Part shown: piece after piece, positions 1 to 7,520 of the stretch
Layout: each line of letters opens with the position of its first letter
How positions within the stretch are numbered: the stretch's first letter is position 1
DNA from: Hungatella sp. UBA3402
GTDB lineage: Bacteria; Bacillota; Clostridia; Lachnospirales; Lachnospiraceae
DNA length: 22,726 bases
Assembly: GCA_002358555.1 (NCBI GenBank)
Contig: DEPC01000252.1
Coordinates: forward strand, 1,092-23,817
Direction of reading: 5' to 3'
Position numbers and translations under genes: made by a program
The notes under the pieces: generated by a model
Told to the model about the DNA's origin: nothing
Seen by the model: the letters and a program-made list of their open reading frames with translations, nothing else
Database searches by the model: none

Positions 1-73
1 AGCAGCCATTTTCCTTATGTGTACAGTGCACATCTCCTGAACGATTTTTGCTTTATAGGACGCAATGTTCTAT

Positions 74-114
74 AAAAAAAAGGCACCACAAAAAATATTA
101 TCTTTTGTAGTGTC
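74..114 (-). terminator. Intrinsic terminator of the folC-TPR operon
   Basis: On the minus strand the arms at 103-114 and 82-93 pair over about 11 of 12 positions, with one G-U wobble and one mismatch, around a 9-base AT-rich loop. The stem runs directly into eight U residues (74-81). It begins 31 bases after the stop of the TPR gene, so it is well placed to end that transcript. Confidence 0.85.
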
Positions 115-145
115 TTTCTAACTTCCTAATCATAAGCCCCATTCG

Positions 146-1450
146 CTAATATCCCCTTGCTGTCTTAGCAAGGTTAGCTAATTCTGTATTAGGATAATTC
201 ATAATTACTTGACCAAATAGCTCATTGGCCTCATCCCGCTGCTCTTTGGATTGGTAAACTAATGCCATATCATAAATCACTTGGGGGTTGTTCCCCTTAA
301 TATTCAAGCTTTTCTGGTAAAAAACTAATGCTGCATCTGGATTATTTCCATCTCTCGCAGCATTCCCCAAATCTGCCAAAACCTGATACCCCTCATTCTC
401 CATATAGGACTTCATTTCCGTCATCACTGCAATTCCTGTCTCATCTGTGATGAAAGAAGAATCAATATCTGAATACATAACAGCCACTGTATTCATATCT
501 TGAGCATAATAAGCTCTTAATAGCTGAACCAGCCGTTGATATTGTTGAACCACTCCTTCCTGATTCTCCTGCATCCCTTGCAAATTGGCCACTGCAGTAT
601 CTCGCTCTGATTCCAAAGATTTCTTGGCTTCTTCTAGAGCATCAATCTCTAAGCTTTTTTGATTCATCTGTTCCAATACAACTGTCATTTCCTGATTGTG
701 ATTGTGATTTAACTGTCGTTCTAGAGCTGGCATCACTAAAAACCAGATAACTGCTGCTCCTAGCGCCAAGCCTACTGAGATATTGATAATCGTCAGCCAG
801 CCTGTAGTCTCTTTGTAAGTAGGAGGCAAGATAATATCATCATCTTGCATCTGTCTATGGGAAAATGCATTGTTCAGCTTTTTGCGTTCCACCTCTGCTC
901 TACCTGTATGAGCCTTGACAATGGACATATACCGCTGCGCCTTTGGATGGTTTTTATCAATCTGTAGCACTTTATACAGGGATTTTCCAGCCTTAGTATA
1001 ATCTCCCTTTTCCATGTTTAGAAGTGCCAGCACTAGATGAGCTTTGACAAAATGAGGATTCATCTCTACCACTCGAGTAAGCTGTAAGATTGCTAAGTCA
1101 TTGCTTCCCATTTTAGCCTGAAATAATGCCTGATTATATTTTTTAATATTTTGATTTTCTGCATCCAACATTCCTGTTTTCTGCTGTATCTCACGGATAT
1201 AGATATCTGCCCGATTCTTCTGAGGCTGCAAACTTAAGCTGATAACCCACTGTACCAGACTTTGTGGCAATTCCCCCATCTCATAGTAAATAAGACCTAA
1301 GAGATTTCTGGCATCAATCTGATATTTATAAAAATGAAGGCTTTTTTTAAGGCATTCTGCAGCTTGTGTCAAATCTCGTACTTTTGCCATTTCAAGCCCC
1401 TTATTATAATAACCATTGGCTATCCGCCGACATCTTCTTGCATAATCCAT
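146..1450 (-). CDS. TPR / single-pass membrane / coiled-coil protein
   Basis: The product has 434 residues and no enzyme motif that I recognise. Residues about 13-180 form TPR-like helical repeats, for example around 46-75, 103-132 and 136-166. One hydrophobic segment lies at about 219-241 (rich in I, V, L, A, G). A charged heptad-like region with coiled-coil character follows at 250-312, and a second TPR-like pair lies at about 352-425. The basic stretch before the membrane segment suggests that the N-terminal TPRs are cytoplasmic and the coiled coil plus C-terminal TPRs are outside. There is no signal peptide. The ATG lies 4 bases after the stop of the 45-residue ORF and has only a weak GGAAG-type ribosome site, so translational coupling is likely. 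It is probably a scaffold or cell-envelope assembly protein; the partner is unknown. Confidence 0.85.
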   Translation of the reverse strand: MDYARRCRRIANGYYNKGLEMAKVRDLTQAAECLKKSLHFYKYQIDARNLLGLIYYEMGELPQSLVQWVISLSLQPQKNRADIYIREIQQKTGMLDAENQNIKKYNQALFQAKMGSNDLAILQLTRVVEMNPHFVKAHLVLALLNMEKGDYTKAGKSLYKVLQIDKNHPKAQRYMSIVKAHTGRAEVERKKLNNAFSHRQMQDDDIILPPTYKETTGWLTIINISVGLALGAAVIWFLVMPALERQLNHNHNQEMTVVLEQMNQKSLEIDALEEAKKSLESERDTAVANLQGMQENQEGVVQQYQRLVQLLRAYYAQDMNTVAVMYSDIDSSFITDETGIAVMTEMKSYMENEGYQVLADLGNAARDGNNPDAALVFYQKSLNIKGNNPQVIYDMALVYQSKEQRDEANELFGQVIMNYPNTELANLAKTARGY

Positions 1451-1454
1451 AAAC

Positions 1455-1592
1455 CTACTCTTTTCTTCCTTTGATTAAATCCATCATAATATCTGTCATA
1501 TCTGTCAGGTCACTTCTTACGATGGCATCTTCTACCTCTTCTATCTCCAGACTTGGTTTATAGTGGCTCAACTCTTCATCAAAATCTATCAT
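1455..1592 (-). CDS. Small acidic 45-residue protein between folC and the TPR gene
   Basis: An ATG at 1592 follows an excellent ribosome site (AAAGGAGG, 7 bases upstream). It opens a 45-codon frame that starts MIDFDEELSHYKPSLEIEE and ends in TAG at 1455. The product is acidic at the N-terminus and in the middle, helical in character and basic at its last few residues, with no cysteine, signal peptide or membrane segment. It starts 24 bases after the folC stop and ends 4 bases before the TPR start, so it sits tightly inside the operon. The strong ribosome site and exact packing argue for a real gene. I recognise no family. It may interact with, or set translation of, the TPR protein. Confidence 0.75.
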   Translation of the reverse strand: MIDFDEELSHYKPSLEIEEVEDAIVRSDLTDMTDIMMDLIKGRKE

Positions 1593-1616
1593 ATTTCTTC
1601 CTCCTTTGTCAGAAAT

Positions 1617-2918
1617 CTATCCATTCTCTCTGGCCAGTAATGCCTTTACCTCTCCCACTAAATACAACGAACCCACACAAAAACCTAGATTTTCTCCTTT
1701 TGTCTCAAGAAAATAGTTCCATGCCTCTGATACCGTATCAAATGCCTCCACAGGACATCTAAGCTTGTCTTTAAATTCTTTGACCAGCTCTTTAATCTCT
1801 GCACTTCTATCTGTATCCATATGAGCAATCACCACATGGCCTATTGCCACATGACTACATAAGTTTTCTATCATCTTGTTGTATTCTTTATCAGATACCA
1901 CGCCAAACATTAATGACACTAGCTTTGATGTCTCTTGCTGCATATGTCTAATGGTTTGGGTTAAAGCTTCCATTCCTCCTCGATTATGCGCCCCATCAAG
2001 CCAGACTTCGGGAAGTACCTCTTCCATTCGTCCTGGCCAATAGCTTTTTTGTATGCCCACAACAATATTGTCAAAAGAAATATGAGCATGTCCAAGGTTT
2101 TTTAATGCCTTTGCAGCATAGATTGCCAGAGTTCCATTTATTATCTGATAATCTGCAGTAGATGGAATAGAAACCTCTAATTCTTGATTGTCCAGAAAAA
2201 CTGCAATCTTCAAATTCTTTCTATCCCTCGCGATAAGCTTATAAGACTTATCAGACACTGGATATGTTAGACAATGAAGCTGGTTTGCCCTCTCCTCAAT
2301 AACCTCGCTGCTTTTAAAACAAGTGGCATCATAAACAACAGGTACACCATTTTTGATAATTCCAGCTTTCTGAGATGCAATTTTCTTGACAGTATTACCC
2401 AAATACTGCATATGGTCCAAGCTGATAGAAGTGATAACTGACAATAATGGACTTCGTACTACATTGGTTGTATCCAAAAGTCCTCCTAACCCTGTCTCCA
2501 AAATGACAAAATCTGGATTTTTCTTTCTTCCTATCACCATGAACATATAAAAAAGAAATTCAAAATATGTTGGCGGCTCATAATCCCTGCTTACCATCAA
2601 ATCAGATAGATGCTTAACTTCTTCAAATACCTGTTCAAACTCTTTTTCTGAAACAGGGATTCCATGAATCAAAAACCGTTCTCTGACATTAACAAGATGA
2701 GGCGAGATAAATACTGCTGTCTTATAGCCTGCTGCCGCCAGTATGGAAGACAAATAAGAACATACAGAACCTTTTCCATTTGTTCCCGCCACATGGATGA
2801 TATTCATAGATTCATCTGGATTTCCCAGTTCTTCTAAAAAATCTCGAATAGCCGCTAAACCATTCTTCTTTGTGGCCCACATAGGGATACTATCTAAGTA
2901 CTGTTCTGCTTTGGTCAT
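1617..2918 (-). CDS. folC: Bifunctional dihydrofolate / folylpolyglutamate synthase
   Basis: The 433 residues match FolC in length and motif order. The ATP-binding loop HVAGTNGKGSV is at 42-52, SPHLVNVRERF at 71-81, EPPTYFEFLF at 113-122, ETGLGGLLDTTN at 140-151, SLDHMQYLGNT at 165-175, and the KAGIIK segment, carrying the usual modified lysine, at 183-188. A C-terminal DGAHN motif begins the small domain. The enzyme adds glutamate to dihydropteroate and to reduced folates in the cytoplasm, which keeps the cofactor in the cell and activates it. It is the first gene of an operon with a 45-residue ORF and a TPR protein and has its own likely promoter. The folate uptake gene folT is also in the window but far away. 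Confidence 0.96.
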   Translation of the reverse strand: MTKAEQYLDSIPMWATKKNGLAAIRDFLEELGNPDESMNIIHVAGTNGKGSVCSYLSSILAAAGYKTAVFISPHLVNVRERFLIHGIPVSEKEFEQVFEEVKHLSDLMVSRDYEPPTYFEFLFYMFMVIGRKKNPDFVILETGLGGLLDTTNVVRSPLLSVITSISLDHMQYLGNTVKKIASQKAGIIKNGVPVVYDATCFKSSEVIEERANQLHCLTYPVSDKSYKLIARDRKNLKIAVFLDNQELEVSIPSTADYQIINGTLAIYAAKALKNLGHAHISFDNIVVGIQKSYWPGRMEEVLPEVWLDGAHNRGGMEALTQTIRHMQQETSKLVSLMFGVVSDKEYNKMIENLCSHVAIGHVVIAHMDTDRSAEIKELVKEFKDKLRCPVEAFDTVSEAWNYFLETKGENLGFCVGSLYLVGEVKALLARENG

Positions 2919-2942
2919 CTTTTACTATGCTCCCATCTTTTT

Positions 2943-2971
2943 ATTATAATTATATGCAAACTCATATGCAA
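2943..2971 (-). promoter_or_regulatory. Likely sigma-A promoter of folC
   Basis: Minus strand: TTGCAT (2966-2971), 17 bases, then a perfect TATAAT (2943-2948), 25 bases upstream of the folC ATG. The -35 is imperfect. Spacing and -10 are ideal, and the long hairpin at 3051-3138 separates this promoter from valS. Confidence 0.65.
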
Positions 2972-3050
2972 CCAAATTTTTTCGCATAAAACGACATATT
3001 TGTATGATTTTCAAACTCGCTCTAAGAAGATATCCTAACGGTTGTATAAG

Positions 3051-3138
3051 AGCTTTGGAACAAAGAGTTCCCTTCTGTCTGTGATTGTTAAGCTAATAGC
3101 TCTAAGTCCACAGACTGAAAGGAACTCTTTCTAAAGCT
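3051..3138 (-). repeat. Long hairpin between valS and folC (terminator or RNA element)
   Basis: A 22-base inverted repeat (3062-3083 with 3109-3130) has two non-identical positions, one of which is a G-U wobble in the minus-strand RNA. Outside it AGCTTT (3051-3056) pairs with AAAGCT (3133-3138). Inside the 25-base loop a further short stem forms from two AGCT copies. The whole 88 bases fold into one rod. It begins 14 bases after the valS stop, so it may end or protect the valS transcript. It has no real U-tract, unlike the other terminators here. Confidence 0.7.
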
Positions 3139-3152
3139 GATGATTGATAAGC

Positions 3153-5795
3153 TTAGCTTCCCAACTGTGTCAGTCTTTCCTTTACTTGTTCCATCATCTG
3201 ACTGTACTTTGCCAATTTCTCCCTTTCCTGAGCAATCTTAGCTTCTGGGGCACGATTGACAAATTTTTCGTTGTTGAGCATTCCATTTACTCGTTCTAAT
3301 TCACCTTTTAATCGCTGTTCTTCCTTCTTGAGCCGTTCTTTCTCTTTTTCGATATCTACCAATTCCGCAAAAGGCATATAAATAGTAGCCTGGTGAATAA
3401 CTGCTGATACCGCATCGTCTGCAATTCCTTCTTTTTCTCTCTGGAGAATCACTTCACTGGCATATCCCAAAGTAGCAAAAAATACCTTGCTAGTTTCAAA
3501 TAGTTCCAAAATCTCTGATTTATCAGAAACTATATATACTTTGGCCTTTTTGCTTGGAGGAACATTCATGGAAGTACGTACATTGCGAATTGCCCTCACA
3601 GCTTCTTTTATCGTTTCCACTGCATGTTCTTCTGTCTGGAAATTCCAATCTTCTCGATACTCTGGCCATTGAGAAATCATGATAGATTCTTCGTCTTCTT
3701 GAAGATTACAGAAAATTTCCTCTGTCACAAACGGAATATAGGGATGTAGCAGTTTTAGAGACTGGATCAATACTGTCTTCAATGTCCAGATAGCTCCTGC
3801 CTTTGTGGTATTGTTATCATCCCATAATCTTGGTTTCACCATCTCAATATACCAGTCGCAGAACTCCTCCCACACAAAATCATATACCTTCTGCAAGGCA
3901 ATTCCAAGTTCATACCGTTCTAAATTCTCTGTCACCTCTTTTGCCAGCCCATTGGCCTTTGACAATATCCATTTATCTTCCATGGTAAGGTCTTTAAGAG
4001 GTACCTCTACTTCTTCTGCTTTCTCCATATTCATCATAATAAACCGAGAAGCATTCCAAATTTTATTGGCAAAATTTCGGCTGTTTTCCACTCTCTCCCA
4101 GTAAAATCTCATATCATTTCCAGGAGCGTTTCCTGTGATTAAGGTCATTCGCAGAGCATCTGCACCATATTTTTCAATCACCTCTAAGGGGTCAATGCCA
4201 TTTCCAATGGATTTGCTCATCTTGCGTCCTTGAGAATCCCTTACCAAGCCATGAATTAACACGGTATGGAATGGAGATTTTCCTGTCTGTTCAATGCCGG
4301 AAAATACCATGCGGATTACCCAAAAGAAAATAATATCATATCCTGTCACAAGCACATCCGTTGGATAAAAATAGTTTAAGTCCTCTGTCGTATCGGGCCA
4401 TCCTAACGTAGAAAACGGCCATAACGCGGAGCTGAACCAGGTATCTAAAGTATCTTCATCTTGGGCAAAATGGGTTCCTCCACATTTTGGGCAAAGTTTC
4501 GGCAGCTCCCTAGATACCACGATTTCTCCACATTCCTCACAATAATAGGCTGGAATCCGATGTCCCCACCAAAGCTGCCTTGAAATACACCAGTCGCGGA
4601 TTCCCTCCAACCAATGAAGATAGGTCTTTCCAAAGCTTTCTGGTACAAATTTTAGTTTTCCAGTCTTTAAAGCTTCAATCGCAGGCTTTGCCATTTCTTC
4701 CATTTTTACAAACCATTGAGGCTTAATCATAGGCTCTACCGTAGTCTTGCACCTGTCATGGATTCCTACTGCATGAGTATGAGGAACTACTTTTACCAGA
4801 AGTCCCATGGCTTTTAAATCTTCTACCATTGACTTCCTGGCCTCGTAACGGTCCATTCCATGATATTTGCTGCCTGGTAAATTGATGGTGGCATCATCAG
4901 CCATAATATTGATTTCTGGAAGATTGTGGCGTTTACCTACCTCAAAGTCATTCGGGTCATGGGCAGGAGTAATCTTTACACATCCAGTTCCAAACTCTTT
5001 GTCTACATAGGAATCAGCAATCACCGGAATCTCCCGTTTCGTCAGAGGTAGTTGTAACATCTTTCCTACAAGGTCCTGATATCTCTCATCCTCTGGATTG
5101 ACTGCCACGGCTGTATCTCCTAGCAAAGTCTCTGGTCTCGTGGTGGCAATCTCTACAAACCGTCCTTCTTCCCCAACAATCGGATAATTGATATGCCAGA
5201 AAAAGCCTTCCTGGTCTTCATGAATCACCTCAGCATCAGAGATGGAAGTTTTACATACAGGACACCAATTGATGATGCGGGAGCCTTTGTAAATATATCC
5301 TTTCTCATACAACTTGATAAATACTTCCTGGACTGCCTTAGAGCATCCCTCATCCATTGTGAATCGTTCTCTGTCCCAGTCAGCACTAGAGCCCATTTTA
5401 TGGAGCTGGTTAATAATCTTGTCTCCATATTCTTTCCGCCAGTCCCAGCATTTCTCCAGAAAACCGTCCCTGCCCAAATCAGATTTCTCAATTTCCTGCT
5501 TTTTTAAGCTTTCGATTACTTTTACTTCTGTGGCAATGGCAGCATGGTCTGTACCTGGCTGCCACAAAGCCTCATATCCCTGCATCCTTTTAAATCGAGT
5601 CAAAATATCCTGCATAGTGTTATCCAGAGCATGCCCCATATGCAGCTGCCCGGTAATATTTGGCGGAGGCATCACAATGGTAAATGGTTTCTTATTGGGG
5701 TTAGGCTTTGCATGAAAATATTTGTTATCCAGCCATTTTTGATAAAGTTTTTCCTCAATGGCTGATGGATTATAAGTTTTTTCCAATTCCTTCAT
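3153..5795 (-). CDS. valS: Valine-tRNA ligase
   Basis: The protein has 880 residues, the normal length for bacterial ValRS. The class I signature is PPPNITGQLHMGHALDNT at about 43-60, with HMGH as the HIGH motif at 52-55; KMSKS is at 525-529. An editing domain (ATTRPETLLGDTAVAVNP region) and cysteine pairs typical of zinc ribbons (CPVC; CEEC with CPKC) are present. The last 70 or so residues form the tRNA-binding coiled coil. The enzyme charges tRNA-Val and edits Thr-tRNA-Val in the cytoplasm. The ATG follows AAGGAG with somewhat long spacing (about 11 bases). It is transcribed after the T-box leader at 6246-6601 and the small gene at 5955-6152, so uncharged tRNA-Val should increase it. The 159 bases upstream hold only a short hairpin (AGAGAA/TTCTCT) and a weak promoter-like TTGTTG/TATAGC pair. 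Confidence 0.98.
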   Translation of the reverse strand: MKELEKTYNPSAIEEKLYQKWLDNKYFHAKPNPNKKPFTIVMPPPNITGQLHMGHALDNTMQDILTRFKRMQGYEALWQPGTDHAAIATEVKVIESLKKQEIEKSDLGRDGFLEKCWDWRKEYGDKIINQLHKMGSSADWDRERFTMDEGCSKAVQEVFIKLYEKGYIYKGSRIINWCPVCKTSISDAEVIHEDQEGFFWHINYPIVGEEGRFVEIATTRPETLLGDTAVAVNPEDERYQDLVGKMLQLPLTKREIPVIADSYVDKEFGTGCVKITPAHDPNDFEVGKRHNLPEINIMADDATINLPGSKYHGMDRYEARKSMVEDLKAMGLLVKVVPHTHAVGIHDRCKTTVEPMIKPQWFVKMEEMAKPAIEALKTGKLKFVPESFGKTYLHWLEGIRDWCISRQLWWGHRIPAYYCEECGEIVVSRELPKLCPKCGGTHFAQDEDTLDTWFSSALWPFSTLGWPDTTEDLNYFYPTDVLVTGYDIIFFWVIRMVFSGIEQTGKSPFHTVLIHGLVRDSQGRKMSKSIGNGIDPLEVIEKYGADALRMTLITGNAPGNDMRFYWERVENSRNFANKIWNASRFIMMNMEKAEEVEVPLKDLTMEDKWILSKANGLAKEVTENLERYELGIALQKVYDFVWEEFCDWYIEMVKPRLWDDNNTTKAGAIWTLKTVLIQSLKLLHPYIPFVTEEIFCNLQEDEESIMISQWPEYREDWNFQTEEHAVETIKEAVRAIRNVRTSMNVPPSKKAKVYIVSDKSEILELFETSKVFFATLGYASEVILQREKEGIADDAVSAVIHQATIYMPFAELVDIEKEKERLKKEEQRLKGELERVNGMLNNEKFVNRAPEAKIAQEREKLAKYSQMMEQVKERLTQLGS

Positions 5796-5954
5796 CTTGT
5801 CTTTCTCTCCTTATTTTTGTCATAGCAATCTGGTATACTGACCACTTGGCTAATTACCTGCCTGAATTTCTATCTGCTATATTAGTCCTGGTTATCAATC
5901 AACAACTCTGAAATTTACACAAGAGAAAACGATTCTCTGTAATAATCTATCTCC

Positions 5955-6152
5955 TTACATCTGGTGGCGGACGACCAAGTATTCATCTTCCAACCGATAA
6001 TAAGGACAGGTAAATCTCTGGTTACTTAAAAATTGTACCATATCATCTTCATCTAAACTGGCTTCACATACATAATATTGGCAATCCTCGTCATAAGTAT
6101 AATTGACACAAGTATCACAGCTTCCAGTTCCCTTTTGATGTTTATGGTTCAT
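5955..6152 (-). CDS. Small cysteine-rich DUF6472-type protein
   Basis: The 65-residue product has a CDTC pair at 12-15, further cysteines at 24, 29 and 49, the segment LDEDDM at 33-38, a CPYYR motif at 49-53 and the end DEYLVVRHQM. From memory this pattern fits the DUF6472 family, common in Lachnospiraceae and without a known function. The spaced cysteines suggest metal binding, but that is inference. The ribosome site is AAGGCGGTGA, 5 bases before ATG. It lies between the valine T-box and valS, 158 bases upstream of valS, so it should be induced together with valS on valine starvation. Confidence 0.85.
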   Translation of the reverse strand: MNHKHQKGTGSCDTCVNYTYDEDCQYYVCEASLDEDDMVQFLSNQRFTCPYYRLEDEYLVVRHQM

Positions 6153-6245
6153 GGTCTCACCGCCTTTCCTCCTGTGGAAATCTTGTACCTTTAACAGGAA
6201 ATCTCTCTTTCAATAGCTTCTTACATTGATAGCATAATATTTCCT

Positions 6246-6601
6246 AAAAATAAAAGCCCTCTGTATGATTTCTCATACAAAGGGCGAATATATCCGCGGT
6301 ACCACCTTTTTTATGGGGCTTTTAGCATAAAATTCTTTGTTTCATTCCAAAGTTCTTCCATGTTCTTACCCACATATCTCAAAAGTCCTTTAACGCTGAC
6401 TAGACGTGAACAGTTACTGAACAATTCTCCATTCCGGCTCCAAAGCTACCTTTTGCTTCCACTTCCTGAGACTGCCTTACAGCCAATGAGCAGTCCTCTC
6501 TGCCAGGGTTCTAAGCATACTCCTCTTTTTCTTAACCTTTTCTTATTCTGCTATCAGAAATCAGTCACCTGAAGGCCTATCTATGGTTAGCTGGTTTCCT
6601 T
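6246..6601 (-). promoter_or_regulatory. T-box riboswitch, valine-type (valS leader)
   Basis: The minus-strand RNA has the T-box core GGTGGTACCGCGG (6294-6306), whose UGGU should pair with the acceptor end of an uncharged tRNA. A strong terminator follows: stem 6256-6285, then TTTTATTTTT at 6246-6255. In stem I an AGTA followed by TGCTT (6513-6521) is opposed by AAGCA and then the specifier loop AAAGGTAGC. By analogy with the glyQS T-box, this puts the specifier at GUA (rc of 6447-6449), a valine codon, in agreement with valS downstream. The specifier is read from motif alignment, not from a computed fold. Transcription should stop before 6246 when tRNA-Val is charged. Confidence 0.93.
6256..6285 (-). 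terminator. T-box regulated terminator
   Basis: GCCCT and AGGGC close a stem continued by TGTATGA/TCATACA with one opposed mismatch and a 4-base loop. It is followed on the minus strand by TTTTATTTTT. It competes with the antiterminator formed with the T-box core at 6294-6306. It also lies in the path of any read-through from the coiled-coil gene upstream. Confidence 0.92.
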
Positions 6602-6607
6602 GTATGT

Positions 6608-6636
6608 ACTATAGACAATTTTAGGAGATTTGTCAA
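6608..6636 (-). promoter_or_regulatory. Strong promoter of the T-box / valS transcript
   Basis: Minus strand: perfect TTGACA (6631-6636), 17 bases, TATAGT (6608-6613). The start point should be near 6601, just before T-box stem I. The -35 begins directly after the TGA stop (6637-6639) of the upstream coiled-coil gene. Confidence 0.9.
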
Positions 6637-7434
6637 TCATTTTTCTACTTCTATTGTATTTTCATCAAAATCCCTTTTTTTAGATTCTTTGTACTTTATA
6701 TTCTCATCTATCGTATTGTTATCTTTTGTAGTTTCTTCTTTCAATAATTCTTGTGCTGTATTTTTATTATGTTCATCAATTTTATCAAGCATTTCTCCTG
6801 ATAATTTTACCATTTTTGATGTCAATTCGGCAGATTTCTGTTGTAACTGAGAAAGTCTTTCTTCATTTTTAGCAAGTATTTCTGTATCTGTGGACTTTCC
6901 TTTATCCATCTTTATTTCACTTTCCAGTACTCTAGCTTCTCCCTCAACCTGCGTTTGTGATGATTGTAGAGCTTTCGTCTGTGACATACCAGATGATAAC
7001 TCTATAAGATTAGAAATTTTTTCTTGTTCCATTTCCTGTTTTGTTTTCTGTTTATAATTTTTCTTTGATGATTGCATAGATTCCAATTGTTTTTCATTTT
7101 GTTTAGCCATTTCCTGCGAAATCTGTTGGTCAACTTCTCTCAATTGTTCTTCATAAGAATCCAGAATATCCTGAATGGATGTTACATCATAACCTTTCTC
7201 AAGAGTAGAATTTATCAATCCCTCTTTTCGTTCCAAGAGTAATTGTTTCTGCCCCATTAGATTTTTTATCTGGTTATTACGGCATTTCCCCAAACTGAAA
7301 ATCACTACAGAGTCTCTGTTTGTGAATGAATCATCTACATTCTTCTTGCTTTGTAATTGAGATTCTTTTCCATTTTGGAATAATTTAATTTGAGAAAACG
7401 AACTATTCATGATTTGATATCCATTAATTTTCAT
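6637..7434 (-). CDS. Coiled-coil protein of unknown function downstream of a two-component system
   Basis: The 265-residue product is very polar and rich in K, E, Q, S and N. Residues about 55-140 and 160-235 have heptad-like coiled-coil character, separated by a short region around 141-158. The tail at 236-265 is charged and probably disordered. There is a single cysteine (C51) and no signal peptide or membrane segment, so it is likely cytoplasmic. The ATG follows AGAAGGGAG with 10-base spacing. It starts 86 bases after the histidine kinase stop on the same strand and no terminator is visible between them, so it is probably co-transcribed. The gap holds a 6-bp inverted repeat (TTAACT/AGTTAA). 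I do not recognise a family; a structural or adaptor role is a guess. Confidence 0.78.
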   Translation of the reverse strand: MKINGYQIMNSSFSQIKLFQNGKESQLQSKKNVDDSFTNRDSVVIFSLGKCRNNQIKNLMGQKQLLLERKEGLINSTLEKGYDVTSIQDILDSYEEQLREVDQQISQEMAKQNEKQLESMQSSKKNYKQKTKQEMEQEKISNLIELSSGMSQTKALQSSQTQVEGEARVLESEIKMDKGKSTDTEILAKNEERLSQLQQKSAELTSKMVKLSGEMLDKIDEHNKNTAQELLKEETTKDNNTIDENIKYKESKKRDFDENTIEVEK

Positions 7435-7520
7435 AATTTATATTCTCCCTTCTAAGGTTAACTAGCACAACAAGTTAATATGTGATTGCCTCTTATAGTT
7501 TTTATGATTAGCTAAGCTTC

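Noticed and set aside
1..9. ATG GCT GCT on the minus strand after AAGGAA, a possible next gene
   Set aside because: Only three codons are inside the window and the ribosome spacing is too short. It cannot be judged.
3805..4104. 99-codon plus-strand frame
   Set aside because: Antisense shadow of valS.
5193..5765. Several plus- and minus-strand frames over the valS 5' region
   Set aside because: These are shadow frames of valS, with no family motif or ribosome site.
6360..6572. 70-codon plus-strand frame
   Set aside because: It is antisense to the valine T-box stem I region, which fully explains the sequence.
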